Shown here one piece after another: positions 21,313 to 30,193 of a stretch of DNA of 64,000 nucleotides. Numbering within the stretch: the first letter of the stretch is position 1; each line of letters opens with the position of its first letter. The position numbers and the translations under genes are program-made. Origin of the DNA: Nocardioides litoris (lineage in GTDB: Bacteria; Actinomycetota; Actinomycetes; Propionibacteriales; Nocardioidaceae); NCBI RefSeq assembly GCF_006346315.1, contig NZ_VDMR01000001.1, positions 1,178,001 through 1,242,000 of the forward strand. The letters are read 5' to 3'. Below the pieces are notes generated by a model. It had not been told where the DNA came from. It was given only the letters and a program-made list of their open reading frames with translations, and did no database searches.

Positions 21313-21969
21313 TCACGACTCCTTCGGGTGCTGGAGGTGGTCGGGCGTCCGGAGTCGGAGCCCGGGGTGGATGAGGTCGGGGTCGTCGCCGACGGCGACG
21401 TGGTTGGCGCGGTAGAGGTCGTCGGTGGCGTGGGCGACATCGGCCACTGCTGCCTCGGGACCGAGCAGCCCCTCGCTGATGGCCCACAGGCTGTCGCCGG
21501 GACGGACGACGACCTCGGAGACGGGAGCACGGCGGGCGTGGGCGGGACCCACGGCGCGATCGGGGAACGGCAGTCCGTCGAGGTCGGCCGTCGAGGTGGC
21601 CGACCGGCCGGCGGTGGCAGCGGCGACCCCCGTGCCGGCCGGCCCGAGGTCGACCGACGTCGCGTGCGCGGGGGCGGTGGTGAGGGCGGCGACCCCGCAG
21701 GCCGCGAGGAGGCCCCGGACGGCCCAGGCAGGGACGCCGGGCAGGGACGGCGCCGGGGCCCGGCGCACGGCCTGCACCACGACCACGGTGCACACCACCC
21801 ACGCCCACAGGGCACAGGCGGCCAGGACCCAGCCGGCGCCGGCGACGACGGCGTCGTCGAACGCGCGGGCGGCGCCCTCGCGGGCCGGGGCCACGGCCCA
21901 GGCCGCCACCGTGCCCGCGACCAGGGTGGCCACTGCCCAGACGAGGAGGCAGCGCATCGTCGTTGTCAT
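21313..21969 (-). CDS. LysM-domain membrane protein
   Basis: 218 residues. Two N-terminal hydrophobic segments (about 5-28 and 37-65), a third near 80-100 ending in APAHA that could be a late cleavage or anchor site, a short linker, then a C-terminal LysM domain (VVVRPGDSLWAISEGLLG to IHPGLRLRTP, about 160-212). LysM binds the GlcNAc-x-GlcNAc face of peptidoglycan, so the C terminus should sit in the wall. ATG 21969 gives MTTTMRC; ATG 21957 is four codons later. Overlaps the downstream Rv3235-like gene region and is likely co-transcribed. Divergent from the gene at 22073. Confidence 0.8.
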   Translation of the reverse strand: MTTTMRCLLVWAVATLVAGTVAAWAVAPAREGAARAFDDAVVAGAGWVLAACALWAWVVCTVVVVQAVRRAPAPSLPGVPAWAVRGLLAACGVAALTTAPAHATSVDLGPAGTGVAAATAGRSATSTADLDGLPFPDRAVGPAHARRAPVSEVVVRPGDSLWAISEGLLGPEAAVADVAHATDDLYRANHVAVGDDPDLIHPGLRLRTPDHLQHPKES

Positions 21970-22072
21970 CCCAAGACCAACTCTTGTGTTTGCGTGCGTT
22001 TGCACCATTTGACGCCCGAAAGGGTGGGGCGTCAACCGTTCGTCCACAAGACGGGGTTTGTACGCTCGACGC

Positions 22073-22606
22073 ATGTCGTGGGAGGAGGAGCTCTTCGCCG
22101 TCCTCGACGATCTGGAGGCCCAGGCCGCCGGCATGTACGACGCCGAGCGGACGCTGGAGCTGGCCGACCGCGCGCGGGCGGAGTACCGCGAGGTCACCTT
22201 GGCGGCCCGGCTGCAGGCCTCCGTGGGTCGGGAGGTCGTGCTGCACGTCCGCGGGCCGGGGGTGGTCTCGGGCCGGCTCGACCGGGTGGCGCACGGCTGG
22301 CTGGTGCTGACCGGGGCGGCGCAGGACTGGGTGGTGCGCACGGCGGCGCTGGCTGCGGTCGACGGCACCTCGGACCGCGCCGTGCCCGAGGTGGCCTGGC
22401 CGGCGGTGGCCCGGCTCGGGGTGGGCTCGGCGCTGCGGCGGCTGGCCGACGCGGGGGAGCGGTGCGTGCTGCACCGCCTCGACGGCGGCCGCCACGACGG
22501 GACGCTGCGCCGGGTGGGTGCGGACTTCGTGGAGGTGCTCGAGGGCGACCCGCCCCGGGTGGGCCTGGTCGCGCTGGAGGGCCTGGCGGCAGCTAGTTCC
22601 CGCTAG
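22073..22606 (+). CDS. conserved-looking protein of unknown function, leaderless
   Basis: 177 residues with no family I recognise. It begins MSWEEELFAVLDDLEAQAAGMYDAERTLELADRARAEYREVTLAARL, an acidic amphipathic helical region, and continues into two short beta-rich modules (VGREVVLHVRGPGVVSGRLDRVAHGWLVL and GGRHDGTLRRVGADFVEVL) that look like a repeated LSm/SH3-like barrel. ATG 22073 lies 6 nt after TACGCT (22061-22066) with no SD, so a leaderless start is very likely. No signal peptide or membrane helix. Coding bias is typical of neighbours, so this is a real gene. It lies between the LysM operon (divergent) and tatB (convergent). Confidence 0.7.
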   Translation: MSWEEELFAVLDDLEAQAAGMYDAERTLELADRARAEYREVTLAARLQASVGREVVLHVRGPGVVSGRLDRVAHGWLVLTGAAQDWVVRTAALAAVDGTSDRAVPEVAWPAVARLGVGSALRRLADAGERCVLHRLDGGRHDGTLRRVGADFVEVLEGDPPRVGLVALEGLAAASSR

Positions 22607-22625
22607 CGGGACGGTGGGGTCCGGC

Positions 22626-22958
22626 TCAGGTCGCCTCGAGGTCGAACGGCGGCCGCTCGCCCTCGCGCAGCGGCCTCTCGCGCTTCTGGACGGTCGCGGC
22701 CTCGTCGCCGGCGTCCTCCATCGCCTCGATGATGTGCTTGCGCACGATGGCGCGGGGGTCGAGGTCGCGCAGCTCGAGGTCGGCGTACTCGGGACCGAGC
22801 TCCTCGCGGAGGTCGTCGCGGGCGGTGTTGGCGAACTCGCGGAGCTTGCGCACCATCGCCCCGGCCTGCTTGGCCAGGTCGGGCAGCTTGTCGGGCCCGA
22901 AGACGATGACCGCCACCAGCGCGATGACGGTCAGCTCCGGCAGCCCGATCCCGAACAC
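22626..22958 (-). CDS. tatB: Sec-independent (Tat) translocase subunit TatB
   Basis: 110 residues: one N-terminal membrane helix (FGIGLPELTVIALVAVIVFGP, residues 2-22) with the conserved Glu8 and hinge GPDKLP, an amphipathic helix (LAKQAGAMVRKLREFANTARDDLREELGPE), and a charged tail. These mark TatB, which with TatC binds twin-arginine signal peptides; the sulfatase at 43108 carries such a signal. GTG 22958 is leaderless, 6 nt after a TAGGCT whose TAG is the mrp stop codon. tatA and tatC are not in the window. Neighbourhood with mrp matches Mycobacterium. Confidence 0.9.
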   Translation of the reverse strand: MFGIGLPELTVIALVAVIVFGPDKLPDLAKQAGAMVRKLREFANTARDDLREELGPEYADLELRDLDPRAIVRKHIIEAMEDAGDEAATVQKRERPLREGERPPFDLEAT

Positions 22959-22970
22959 GCGATCAGCCTA
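22959..22970 (-). promoter_or_regulatory. leaderless tatB promoter embedded in the mrp stop codon
   Basis: Reading the minus strand, TTC-TAG ends mrp and TAGGCT (22970 to 22965) is the -10 hexamer; six nt later comes the GTG of tatB. This lets tatB be expressed independently of mrp. Confidence 0.5.
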
Positions 22971-24131
22971 GAACTTGCTGGTGGGGGTGAGACCCAGCTG
23001 CATGCCGGCCAGGCCCCGTCCCCGGCCGGAGAGGCGGGTGGCGACCTGGGTGAGCTCCTTCGCGGCGGGCGCCGTGGGGTCGGACTCGACGATCGGCTTG
23101 CCGGCGTCGCCCCCCTCGCGCAGCGACATGTCGAGCGGGATGCGGCCGAGCACGGGCACGTCGTAGCCGAAGCGCTGGCCGAGCGTGGTCGCCACCCGGT
23201 CGCCGCCGCCGGACCCGAAGACCTCGAGCCGGTGCTCCTTGCCCTCGGCGGTGCAGTGGGGGCAGGGCAGGTAGCTCATGTTCTCCACGACGCCCACGAC
23301 GCGCTGGTGCATCATCGAGGCCATCGTGCCGGCACGCTCGGCGACCTCGGCGGCGGCCTCCTGGGGCGTGGTCACCACGACCACCTCGGCGCCCGGCAGG
23401 TGCTGGCCGAGGGAGATCGCGATGTCGCCGGTGCCCGGCGGCAGGTCGAGGAGCAGCACGTCGATGTCGCCCCAGAACACGTCGCTGAGCATCTGCACCA
23501 GCGCCCGGTCGAGCATCGGGCCGCGCCAGGCGACGACCTGGTCGCGGCGCGGCTTGAGCATGCCGATCGAGATGACCGAGACGCCCGAGGGGGTCGGCAC
23601 GGGCATGATCAGGTCGTCGACCTGGGTGGGCCGCGAGTCGGCCACGCCGAGCATCGCCGGCACCGAGTGGCCGTAGATGTCGGCGTCGACGACCCCGACC
23701 TTCAGGCCCTGCTGGGCCAGCGAGAGCGCGAGGTTGACGGTGACCGAGGACTTGCCGACGCCGCCCTTGCCGCTGGCGATGGCGTAGACCTTGGTCAGGT
23801 TGCCGGGCTGGGAGAAGGGGATCTCGCGCTGGGCCTGGCCGCCCTGCAGGGTCTCGCGCAGGCCGGTGCGCTGCTCGGCGGTCATCACGCCGAGGGTGAG
23901 GTCGACGCCGGTGACGCCGGGCACGCGCTCCAGGGCAGCGGTGACGTCGCGGTTGATGGTGTCCTTGAGCGGGCAGCCCGCCACGGTCAGCAGCACGGTG
24001 AGGTGGACGACGCCGGCGTCGTCGACCTCGACGGTGTCGACCATCCCGAGGTCGGTGATGGGGCGCTTGATCTCGGGGTCGTTGACCGTCGCCAGGGCGG
24101 CATCGAGCTGCTCACGGGTGGGAGAAGTCAT
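22968..24131 (-). CDS. mrp: Mrp/NBP35-family Fe-S cluster carrier ATPase
   Basis: 387 residues. N-terminal MIP18/DUF59 domain (about 1-95, with the conserved LLTVAGCPLKDTI), then a P-loop domain with deviant Walker A GKGGVGKSS at 121-129, switch DADIYGHSVPAML, LLDLPPGTGD and the cluster-binding LPCPHC pair near 285. Mrp proteins carry and transfer 4Fe-4S clusters to apoproteins. ATG 24131 sits 9 nt after a minus-strand TAGACT. Conserved partner of tatB and the DUF1003/MgtE_N pair in actinobacteria. Confidence 0.93.
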   Translation of the reverse strand: MTSPTREQLDAALATVNDPEIKRPITDLGMVDTVEVDDAGVVHLTVLLTVAGCPLKDTINRDVTAALERVPGVTGVDLTLGVMTAEQRTGLRETLQGGQAQREIPFSQPGNLTKVYAIASGKGGVGKSSVTVNLALSLAQQGLKVGVVDADIYGHSVPAMLGVADSRPTQVDDLIMPVPTPSGVSVISIGMLKPRRDQVVAWRGPMLDRALVQMLSDVFWGDIDVLLLDLPPGTGDIAISLGQHLPGAEVVVVTTPQEAAAEVAERAGTMASMMHQRVVGVVENMSYLPCPHCTAEGKEHRLEVFGSGGGDRVATTLGQRFGYDVPVLGRIPLDMSLREGGDAGKPIVESDPTAPAAKELTQVATRLSGRGRGLAGMQLGLTPTSKF

Positions 24132-24220
24132 GGTGCCCCGAGTCTACGGGGGCCGCCGCGGCGCGCCGGGGGCCGACGGCGCTGTGAGAGCGAGCACACA
24201 CGCCGGGGCGGAGCCGGGAG

Positions 24221-24805
24221 TCAGGAGCCGGGCGGCGGTGGCCGGTCGTCGGGCCCGTCGTGGGAGGCCCCGCGGCCCTCCAGCGCCCGCCGCGTCGCCT
24301 CCTCGACCCGCTCGTCGAGGTCGGCCAGCAGCGAGCGCAGCTCGGAGCGCAGGTAGTCGCGCGTGGCGACCTCGCCCACGGCCATCCGCAGCGAGGCGAC
24401 CTCGCGGGCCAGGAACTCCATGTCGGCGTGCGCCCGGGCGTTGGCCTGCCGGTCCTGCTCGGCGACCACCTTGTCGCGCTGCTCCTGGCGGTTCTGGGCG
24501 AGCAGGATCAGCGGCGCGGCGTACGACGCCTGGAGGCTGAGCATCAGGGTCAGGAAGATGAAGGGGTAGCCGTCCCACCGGGCCGACCCGGGCAGCAGCA
24601 CGTTGGCCGCGACCCAGACCACCACGAACAGCGTCATGTAGGCCAGGAACGTCGCGGTGCCCATGAAGCGGGCGAACTGCTCGGCGAAGACGCCGAAGGC
24701 GTCGGAGTCGTAGGCCGGGCGCCGCACCAGGGCGCGCCGCGGGTCGCGGGGGAGGTCGAGCCGCTCGCGCCGGTCCTGGCGCTCGTGCCGCTCGCGCTCA
24801 GCCAC
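24221..24805 (-). CDS. DUF1003 membrane protein
   Basis: 194 residues. The core (AEQFARFMGTATFLAYMTLFVVVWVAANVLLPG then YPFIFLTLMLSLQASYAAPLILLAQNRQEQRDK) is the DUF1003 signature: two membrane helices joined by a short WDGYPF loop. It is followed by a long charged coiled-coil (VVAEQDRQANARAHADMEFL to RRALEG). The GTG at 24805 overlaps the end of the upstream MgtE_N gene by 8 nt, so they are translated together. Function unknown; the pairing with a magnesium-transporter-like regulatory protein hints at divalent-cation homeostasis, by context only. Confidence 0.88.
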   Translation of the reverse strand: MAERERHERQDRRERLDLPRDPRRALVRRPAYDSDAFGVFAEQFARFMGTATFLAYMTLFVVVWVAANVLLPGSARWDGYPFIFLTLMLSLQASYAAPLILLAQNRQEQRDKVVAEQDRQANARAHADMEFLAREVASLRMAVGEVATRDYLRSELRSLLADLDERVEEATRRALEGRGASHDGPDDRPPPPGS

Positions 24806-26072
24806 GCCGGCTCCCGGCGTCGTCGCGCAGCGCCCGGTCGCGCCAGCCCGAGGGGAGCATGTGGTCGAGGAGGTCGTCGACGGTGACCGCGCCGAGCAGG
24901 TGCCCGTCCTCGTCGACCACCGGCGCCGCCACGAGGTTGTACGTCGCCAGGTGGGCCGCGACCTCGTCGATCGAGGCCTCGGGAGGCAGAGCCTCGAGGG
25001 CGTCGTCGAGCGCGCCCGCGACCAGCGAGGACGGCGGCTCGCGCAGCAGCCGCTGGATGTGGGCCACGCCGATGAGGCGCCCGGTCGGGGTCTCCAGCGG
25101 CTGGCGGCAGACGTAGACCAGGGCGGCCAGCGACGGCGTGAGGTCGGGGTTGCGCACGTGGGCCAGGGCGTCGGCGACGGTGGCGTCGGGGCCGAGGATG
25201 ACGGGCTCGGGCGTCATCATCGCGCCCGCGGTGTCCTCGACGTAGGACATCAGCCGCCGCACGTCCTCGGCCTCCTCGGGCTCCATCAGGTCGAGGAGGA
25301 TCTCGGCCGTCTCGGGCGGCAGGTCGGCGATGAGGTCGGCCGCGTCGTCGGGCGACATCTCCTCCAGCACGTCGGCGGCCCGCTCGGAGTCGAGGCGCTC
25401 GAGGATCTCGACCTGGTCGTCCTCGGGCAGCTCCTCCAGGACGTCGGCCAGCCGCTCGTCGTCGAGCGCGGCGACCACCGCCGCACGACGCTCGGGCGGC
25501 AGCTCGTGCAGCATCGTCGCCGCGTCTGCGGGCCGCATCTCCTGGAGCGCGTGCAGCAGCGCCGTGGCGCCCTGGCTGTCGGGGTCGGTGCGGGTGAGGC
25601 CCTCCACGTCGCGCCACTCCACGACGTGGGTCTGGCCGCGGCGGCGCAGCCCCCGACCCGGCTCCTGGACCGCGACCCGGCTCAGCACCCAGTCACGGGT
25701 GCGGCCCTGCTCCATCGCGACGTCCTGCACGGTCGCGGCGATCCGGCCCTGGGGCCCGGGGATGGTGACCTGGCGGTCGAGCACCTGCCCCACGACCAGC
25801 GTCTCGGTCGAGCGCTGCTCGAAGCGGCGCACGTTGAGCAGGCCGGTGGTGTAGACCTGCCCGCTGTCGATGCCCGTCACCCGGGTCATCGGCACGAAGA
25901 TGCGGCGCCGGCCGAAGACCTCGGCCACGAGGCCGAGCACCCGCGGCTGGCTGCGCTCCGCGCGCACGGTGACGACGACGTCGCGGACCTTGGCCACCTG
26001 GTCACCGCGCGGGTCGAAGACCGGGAGCCCGACCAGCCGCGCGACGTACACGCGCGTGGGGCCGTTGCTCAT
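24798..26072 (-). CDS. MgtE N-domain and CBS-pair protein without transporter domain
   Basis: 424 residues. N-terminal PRC-barrel-like repeats (VYVARLVGLPVFDPRGDQVAKVRDVVVTV), an MgtE_N superhelix with many LPEDDQVEILERLDSERAADVLEEMSPDDAADLIADLP-type repeats (about 185-295), then two CBS motifs (GAMMTPEPVILGPDATVADALAHV and LEALPPEASIDEVAAHLATYNLVAAPVVDEDG). In MgtE channels these sense cytosolic Mg2+ and gate the pore, but here no membrane domain follows. A GGGAGGA SD is 6 nt before ATG 26072. Likely a soluble cation-sensing partner of DUF1003; the Mycobacterium equivalent is Rv1232c. Confidence 0.88.
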   Translation of the reverse strand: MSNGPTRVYVARLVGLPVFDPRGDQVAKVRDVVVTVRAERSQPRVLGLVAEVFGRRRIFVPMTRVTGIDSGQVYTTGLLNVRRFEQRSTETLVVGQVLDRQVTIPGPQGRIAATVQDVAMEQGRTRDWVLSRVAVQEPGRGLRRRGQTHVVEWRDVEGLTRTDPDSQGATALLHALQEMRPADAATMLHELPPERRAAVVAALDDERLADVLEELPEDDQVEILERLDSERAADVLEEMSPDDAADLIADLPPETAEILLDLMEPEEAEDVRRLMSYVEDTAGAMMTPEPVILGPDATVADALAHVRNPDLTPSLAALVYVCRQPLETPTGRLIGVAHIQRLLREPPSSLVAGALDDALEALPPEASIDEVAAHLATYNLVAAPVVDEDGHLLGAVTVDDLLDHMLPSGWRDRALRDDAGSRRG

Positions 26073-26200
26073 GCGTCGTCCTCCCGGCGGTCGTGGGGCC
26101 CGACCCGTGCCGGTCGGTGCGCCCCGATTCAACCACCCGGGGCCGCACCCGCTGCGTGGTCCTCGTCCGGTGGCCCGGCCCCACCGTCTACCATCGCCGG

Positions 26201-27385
26201 GTGGACGCGCCGGACGAGGGACAGGAGCCGTCGCACCGCACCCCTCGGGCCACCCGCGAGGCCGTCGCCACGCTGACCCTGGTCGGCGTGCTGGTCCTGG
26301 CCAGCCTGGCCATCGTGGTCTGGTCGCAGCGCTCCGACGGTGGTGGCGGTGGCGGTGGCGGTGGCGGCGGCGCTGCCGAGCCCGCCGCCGGGTCGACCTC
26401 CACCTCCTCGGCCGGTGAGACCACCCAGGCCACTGAGACCGCCTCGCCCGCCCCGACGCCGCGCCCGATGGGCCAGCAGGCCCCGGCCATCAAGCTCGCC
26501 AAGCTGGCCGACGTCGACGAGGCCATGGCCCGCAAGGGCAAGACCCGGGTGCCCACGCGCGAGGTCGAGTCCCTGTCGTTCGTGGTGTCCTCGTTCAACA
26601 TCCTCGGGGCGAGCCACACCCGCGGACCCGGTGCCCGGCGCGGCTTCGGCAGCGCCGAGGCCCGGCTCGGCGGCCAGATCGAGCTCCTGGACGCCAAGGG
26701 CGTCTCGGTCGCGGGCCTGCAGGAGTCGCAGGGCCCGCAGATCAGCGGCCTGCTCGGGCGCACCGGCGACACCTGGGGCATCTTCCCGGGCCTGCAGCTC
26801 GGGGAGCTCGCGGCCGACAACTCGATCATCTGGCGGCAGGCCGAGTGGACCCTCGTCCAGGCCGAGACCAGCCAGATCCCGTACTTCGGCGGCCGGCCGC
26901 GCGAGATGCCGCACGTGCTGCTCGAGCATCGCGAGACCGGGCGGCGGGTCTGGTTCGGCAACTACCACAACCCCGCCAACATCGGCGGCAACGAGGCCGG
27001 CAACCGCGCGCGGGCCCTGGCGATCGAGGCCGACCTCTCCCGGCGCCTCAGCGCCGACGGCACGCCGGTCGTCATCACCGGTGACATGAACGACCGGGGC
27101 GCCTTCGCCTGCCCCTTCGCCGCCCAGAGCGGGATGGTCTCGGCCGACGGGGCCAAGGACGAGGGCGGGCAGTGCTTCACCCCGCGCCAGATGAACGTCG
27201 ACTGGATCTGGGGCACCCGCGACCTCACGTGGACCGGGTTCCTCACCGACTACCAGACCGAGGACCGCAAGCTCTCCGACCACCCGATGATCACCGCGAC
27301 GGCCAACCTGCCGGGCGTCGCCGACCGACAGGGCTGCGTCTCGCGGATCACGCGCAAGGGCGCCTTCTGGTACTGCCCGAGCTAG
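26201..27385 (+). CDS. endonuclease/exonuclease/phosphatase-fold exported or anchored protein
   Basis: 394 residues. N-terminal membrane anchor (VATLTLVGVLVLASLAIVVW, about 22-42) followed by an eleven-Gly run and a Ser/Thr linker, then a complete EEP domain: SSFNILG, LQESQG, NSIIWRQ, the YHNPANIGGNEAGNRAR catalytic loop, GDMNDR and the closing SDHPMI. That fold hydrolyses phosphodiesters of DNA, phosphoinositides or sphingolipids; the extracytoplasmic location suggests a secreted nuclease or lipid phosphodiesterase. GTG 26201 is leaderless, 6 nt after TACCAT (26189-26194). Two Cys pairs late in the domain could form disulfides. Substrate unknown. Confidence 0.82.
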   Translation: MDAPDEGQEPSHRTPRATREAVATLTLVGVLVLASLAIVVWSQRSDGGGGGGGGGGGAAEPAAGSTSTSSAGETTQATETASPAPTPRPMGQQAPAIKLAKLADVDEAMARKGKTRVPTREVESLSFVVSSFNILGASHTRGPGARRGFGSAEARLGGQIELLDAKGVSVAGLQESQGPQISGLLGRTGDTWGIFPGLQLGELAADNSIIWRQAEWTLVQAETSQIPYFGGRPREMPHVLLEHRETGRRVWFGNYHNPANIGGNEAGNRARALAIEADLSRRLSADGTPVVITGDMNDRGAFACPFAAQSGMVSADGAKDEGGQCFTPRQMNVDWIWGTRDLTWTGFLTDYQTEDRKLSDHPMITATANLPGVADRQGCVSRITRKGAFWYCPS

Positions 27386-27406
27386 GGCACGCCGAGGTCG
27401 CCGGCG

Positions 27407-28519
27407 TCAACGACCCGAGCGCGAGCGGACGGCATCGACCACGCGGCGTACCCGGCGGCGGCCCTGCTCGGCGCGCGTCGGCCGGACCGGGCGGGCGCCG
27501 TACAGGTCGCGCAGCCGTGGCCCGAGCGTCTCGGCGTCGGGGCTGTCGGGGATGAAGAGGAGCTTGTCGACGTCGCGGAGCAGGTCGAGCCGCTCGCGCA
27601 GCAGGGCGCGATCGGCGTCGGGCAGCGGCGTCGGGGTGTGGGTGGGGCGCCGCACGTCGACCTCGACCAGGAGGCCGAGCCGGTCGAGGTCGGCCACCGG
27701 GTCCTCCATGTAGGTGCGGTAGACCCGCTCGAGGTAGCGCGCCTTCGTCTCCGGCGGGAGGTCGCCCTCGACGAGCGTCTTGAGCCCGTCGGCCAGGACC
27801 TGCCGGTGCTCGCCGAAGTGCATCTTGGGGCCCGAGCTGACCATGTTGGTCCACTTGCGCACGAAGTCGTCGCCCGAGTAGGACTCGTAGTGCAGCAGTC
27901 GCAGGCCGGGGTCGGGCTTGACGAAGATCCGCTCGTCGTCGCGGTTGACGGCCTTGTGGATGCCCAGCCAGACGTCGAGCCGCGGCCGGATGCCGACCTT
28001 GCCGATGACGTGGCTGCGGAAGTAGCGCGAGTTGGTGGGCTCGGCGAGGACGCCGAGCTGGTGCAGCAGGTCGAGCTCGTCGGGCTCCAGCAGCCGCTTG
28101 AACTGCCGCGGCTCCCCGTCGGGGTGCAGCACGCTCACCACCTCCAGCGGGCGCAGCACGACGCCGCGCACGTGGGCGGGGACGGCGTCGAGGGCCGCGC
28201 GGTCGATGCGCACCACCTCGTCGGCGTCGACGTGGAAGAGCCAGTCGGCCCACGGGGAGAAGGCCAGGGCCGCCTTGGCGACGTTGGCGTTGACCCGCTG
28301 CCGCTTGTTGAGCAGGTGGGGACGGTTGTTGTTCCAGTAGGCGGTGTTGGTGACCACCGCGGTGACCTCGGGCCGCGAGTCCAGCCAGGACTCGACCGCC
28401 CGGTTGCCGCCCTGGTCGAGGAACACGACCAGGTGGTCGGCGCCGCCGGCCAGGTTGCCCTCCACGAACCGCTGGATGTTGGGCAGCGTGTCCTTGACGG
28501 TGCTGACGGTGACGATCAC
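27407..28519 (-). CDS. glycosyltransferase family 2-type protein (copy 1)
   Basis: 370 residues. Opens MIVTVSTVKDTLPNIQRFVEGNLAGGADHLVVFLD, the GT-A nucleotide-sugar fold, with a DxD-type WLFHVDADEVV, and continues with FKRLLEPDELDLL, EPTNSRYFRSHVIGKVGIR and LLHYESYSGDDFVRKW. It is paralogous to the protein at 41052. Leaderless: minus-strand TAGGAT, 6 nt, GTG 28519. No signal peptide or membrane helix, so it is cytosolic or peripheral. Acceptor unknown; the surrounding sulfotransferase and LicD genes suggest a surface glycan. Confidence 0.82.
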   Translation of the reverse strand: MIVTVSTVKDTLPNIQRFVEGNLAGGADHLVVFLDQGGNRAVESWLDSRPEVTAVVTNTAYWNNNRPHLLNKRQRVNANVAKAALAFSPWADWLFHVDADEVVRIDRAALDAVPAHVRGVVLRPLEVVSVLHPDGEPRQFKRLLEPDELDLLHQLGVLAEPTNSRYFRSHVIGKVGIRPRLDVWLGIHKAVNRDDERIFVKPDPGLRLLHYESYSGDDFVRKWTNMVSSGPKMHFGEHRQVLADGLKTLVEGDLPPETKARYLERVYRTYMEDPVADLDRLGLLVEVDVRRPTHTPTPLPDADRALLRERLDLLRDVDKLLFIPDSPDAETLGPRLRDLYGARPVRPTRAEQGRRRVRRVVDAVRSRSGR

Positions 28520-28555
28520 GGCGGGATCCTAGGAGTCGCGGGCCCGGACGCACGA

Positions 28556-28588
28556 GGGCGGGCCGACCCCGGACCGGGGCAGCCCGCC
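28556..28588 (-). terminator. hairpin terminator after the phospholipase D-fold gene
   Basis: A two-part stem: GGGCGGGC/GCCCGCC outer and CCCCGG/CCGGGG inner, located just beyond the stop of the gene ending at 28600 and before the promoter of the next minus-strand gene. No U-run. Confidence 0.5.
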
Positions 28589-28599
28589 GTCGTCAGGCG

Positions 28600-30108
28600 T
28601 CACTGGTCGCGCCACTCCTCGCTGTCGATGCCGAGGCCGTCGTACAGGTAGGGCTTGACCACGACCGTGCGGCCGTCGGGCGTGACCCGCGAGGCGCCGC
28701 CGTTGAAGGAGAAGCCGTGGGTGTGGTTCTTGTAGACGTAGCCCCAGTTGTCGGCGTACTGCCGGTACAGGTTGGCGCTGTTGATGGCCAGGACCAGCTC
28801 GTCGCCGTACTGGCCGCCGTTCTGGTAGTTGCTGGACCCCGTCACCACGAGCTTGCGGTCGCGCTTGCCGGCCATGTTGCCGTTGACCGTGAGGATCTTG
28901 GTGTGGCTGTAGAGGTCGATCTCGAGGTCGCCGTCGGTGTCGTAGCCGGTGCTGCGCATCGGCACGAAGCCCCGCTTGGTGCGCTGGCCGAAGACCTCGC
29001 GGGCCTGGCGGCCGGCGAAGCCCACCATGAGCTTGACGTCGCAGCCGTCGGCGTACAGCTGGCGGAAGCGCTTGGCCAGGGCGAGGCCGCGCTCGCCGTC
29101 CCAGGCGTGCATGTTGACGCGGACGATCGTGCGACCGCTGTCGGTGCGGGCGCCGGTGCACTTGATGCGGTTGAGCAGCTTGATGATCGGGTCGCGACCG
29201 ATGCGCCACTCGGTCTTGGGGGTGGCGCCCTTCTGGCGGGCGAACGGCATCGTCCACAGCTCGTAGCGGCCGAAGACCTCGTGCTTGAGCGGGTTGCGCA
29301 GGACCTTGTCCTGCTTCATCTGCTGGAAGGTCTTGTCGAGGGAGCCGTAGAGCCCCGGCGCCTTGTTCAGCACCAGCAGGTCGTTGAACTGGTTGACCGC
29401 ACCGTTGGCCTTCATGTTCAGCGAGCCGACCATGGTGACGTTCTTGGCCGCCCCGGTCTGGGTGAACAGCACGAACTTGCTGTGCTGGACGTCGAAGTGG
29501 CCGCGGCACGAGGAGACGCACTGGTAGAAGAAGCTGTTGCGCCGCGCGGGGTTCTTGGGCTTGGGCTTCTTCTTGTAGCGAGCGCCCAGCGCCCGCTGCA
29601 GGTCGACCTGGGCGCCGGGCTTCTCGTGGCCGTTGACGATGACCTGCACGGTCACGTTGCGCTTGCGGTAGGCCCGGATCAGCGCGTCGGAGACGGGCTT
29701 GCGGTCGAAGGAGAACATCGCCATCTTGATGGTGGAGTTCTTCCGCGCGTGGTTGATGGCCTCGATGATGCGGGCCTCGTTGCGGTACTCGTTGGCCGCG
29801 GAGCTGCGCGGGATGTTGAACGAGGCGCCCTCGCGGGGCTTCCAGCCCGCCCAGCGCCGCTTCTTGCCGTTGACGGCCGCGCGGGGCTGCGCGAGGCCGT
29901 CGAGGCGAGCGGTGGTGAGGGGGGTGGCGCCCTCGGCGACGGCGGCCGCCGCCGTGAGGCTGCGGGTCGGCGCGGCGGCCACGGTGGGCGGCGCGACCGT
30001 GGCGACGAGGCCGAGCGAGACCGTGGCGACGACCACCGGGAGAGAGGTTCGACGGAGCCTGGTCGGACGACCGTCACGAGGGCGGCGGGGGAGGGAGGCC
30101 GGGTTCAC
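28600..30108 (-). CDS. exported phospholipase D-fold protein
   Basis: 502 residues with a long basic N terminus and Sec signal (TSLPVVVATVSLGLVATVAPPTVAAA, cleavage after about residue 46). Two HKD half-sites: HSKFVLFTQTG in the first half and HTKILTVNGNMAG in the second, each with downstream Asn/Gly of the PLD family; spacing fits a two-domain PLD. The enzyme should cleave phosphodiesters outside the cell, such as phospholipid head groups or teichoic-acid-like polymers. GTG 30108 is leaderless: minus-strand TATCGT, 6 nt. Rich in Lys/Arg. Own promoter and terminator, so monocistronic. Confidence 0.85.
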   Translation of the reverse strand: MNPASLPRRPRDGRPTRLRRTSLPVVVATVSLGLVATVAPPTVAAAPTRSLTAAAAVAEGATPLTTARLDGLAQPRAAVNGKKRRWAGWKPREGASFNIPRSSAANEYRNEARIIEAINHARKNSTIKMAMFSFDRKPVSDALIRAYRKRNVTVQVIVNGHEKPGAQVDLQRALGARYKKKPKPKNPARRNSFFYQCVSSCRGHFDVQHSKFVLFTQTGAAKNVTMVGSLNMKANGAVNQFNDLLVLNKAPGLYGSLDKTFQQMKQDKVLRNPLKHEVFGRYELWTMPFARQKGATPKTEWRIGRDPIIKLLNRIKCTGARTDSGRTIVRVNMHAWDGERGLALAKRFRQLYADGCDVKLMVGFAGRQAREVFGQRTKRGFVPMRSTGYDTDGDLEIDLYSHTKILTVNGNMAGKRDRKLVVTGSSNYQNGGQYGDELVLAINSANLYRQYADNWGYVYKNHTHGFSFNGGASRVTPDGRTVVVKPYLYDGLGIDSEEWRDQ

Positions 30109-30193
30109 CGGCAAACGATAACCCTGGACCGGCCCGTCGATGGTCTCGACGCCGCAAGACGCGCCGGACGGGTCGGGCACCCGACCACCGGGG

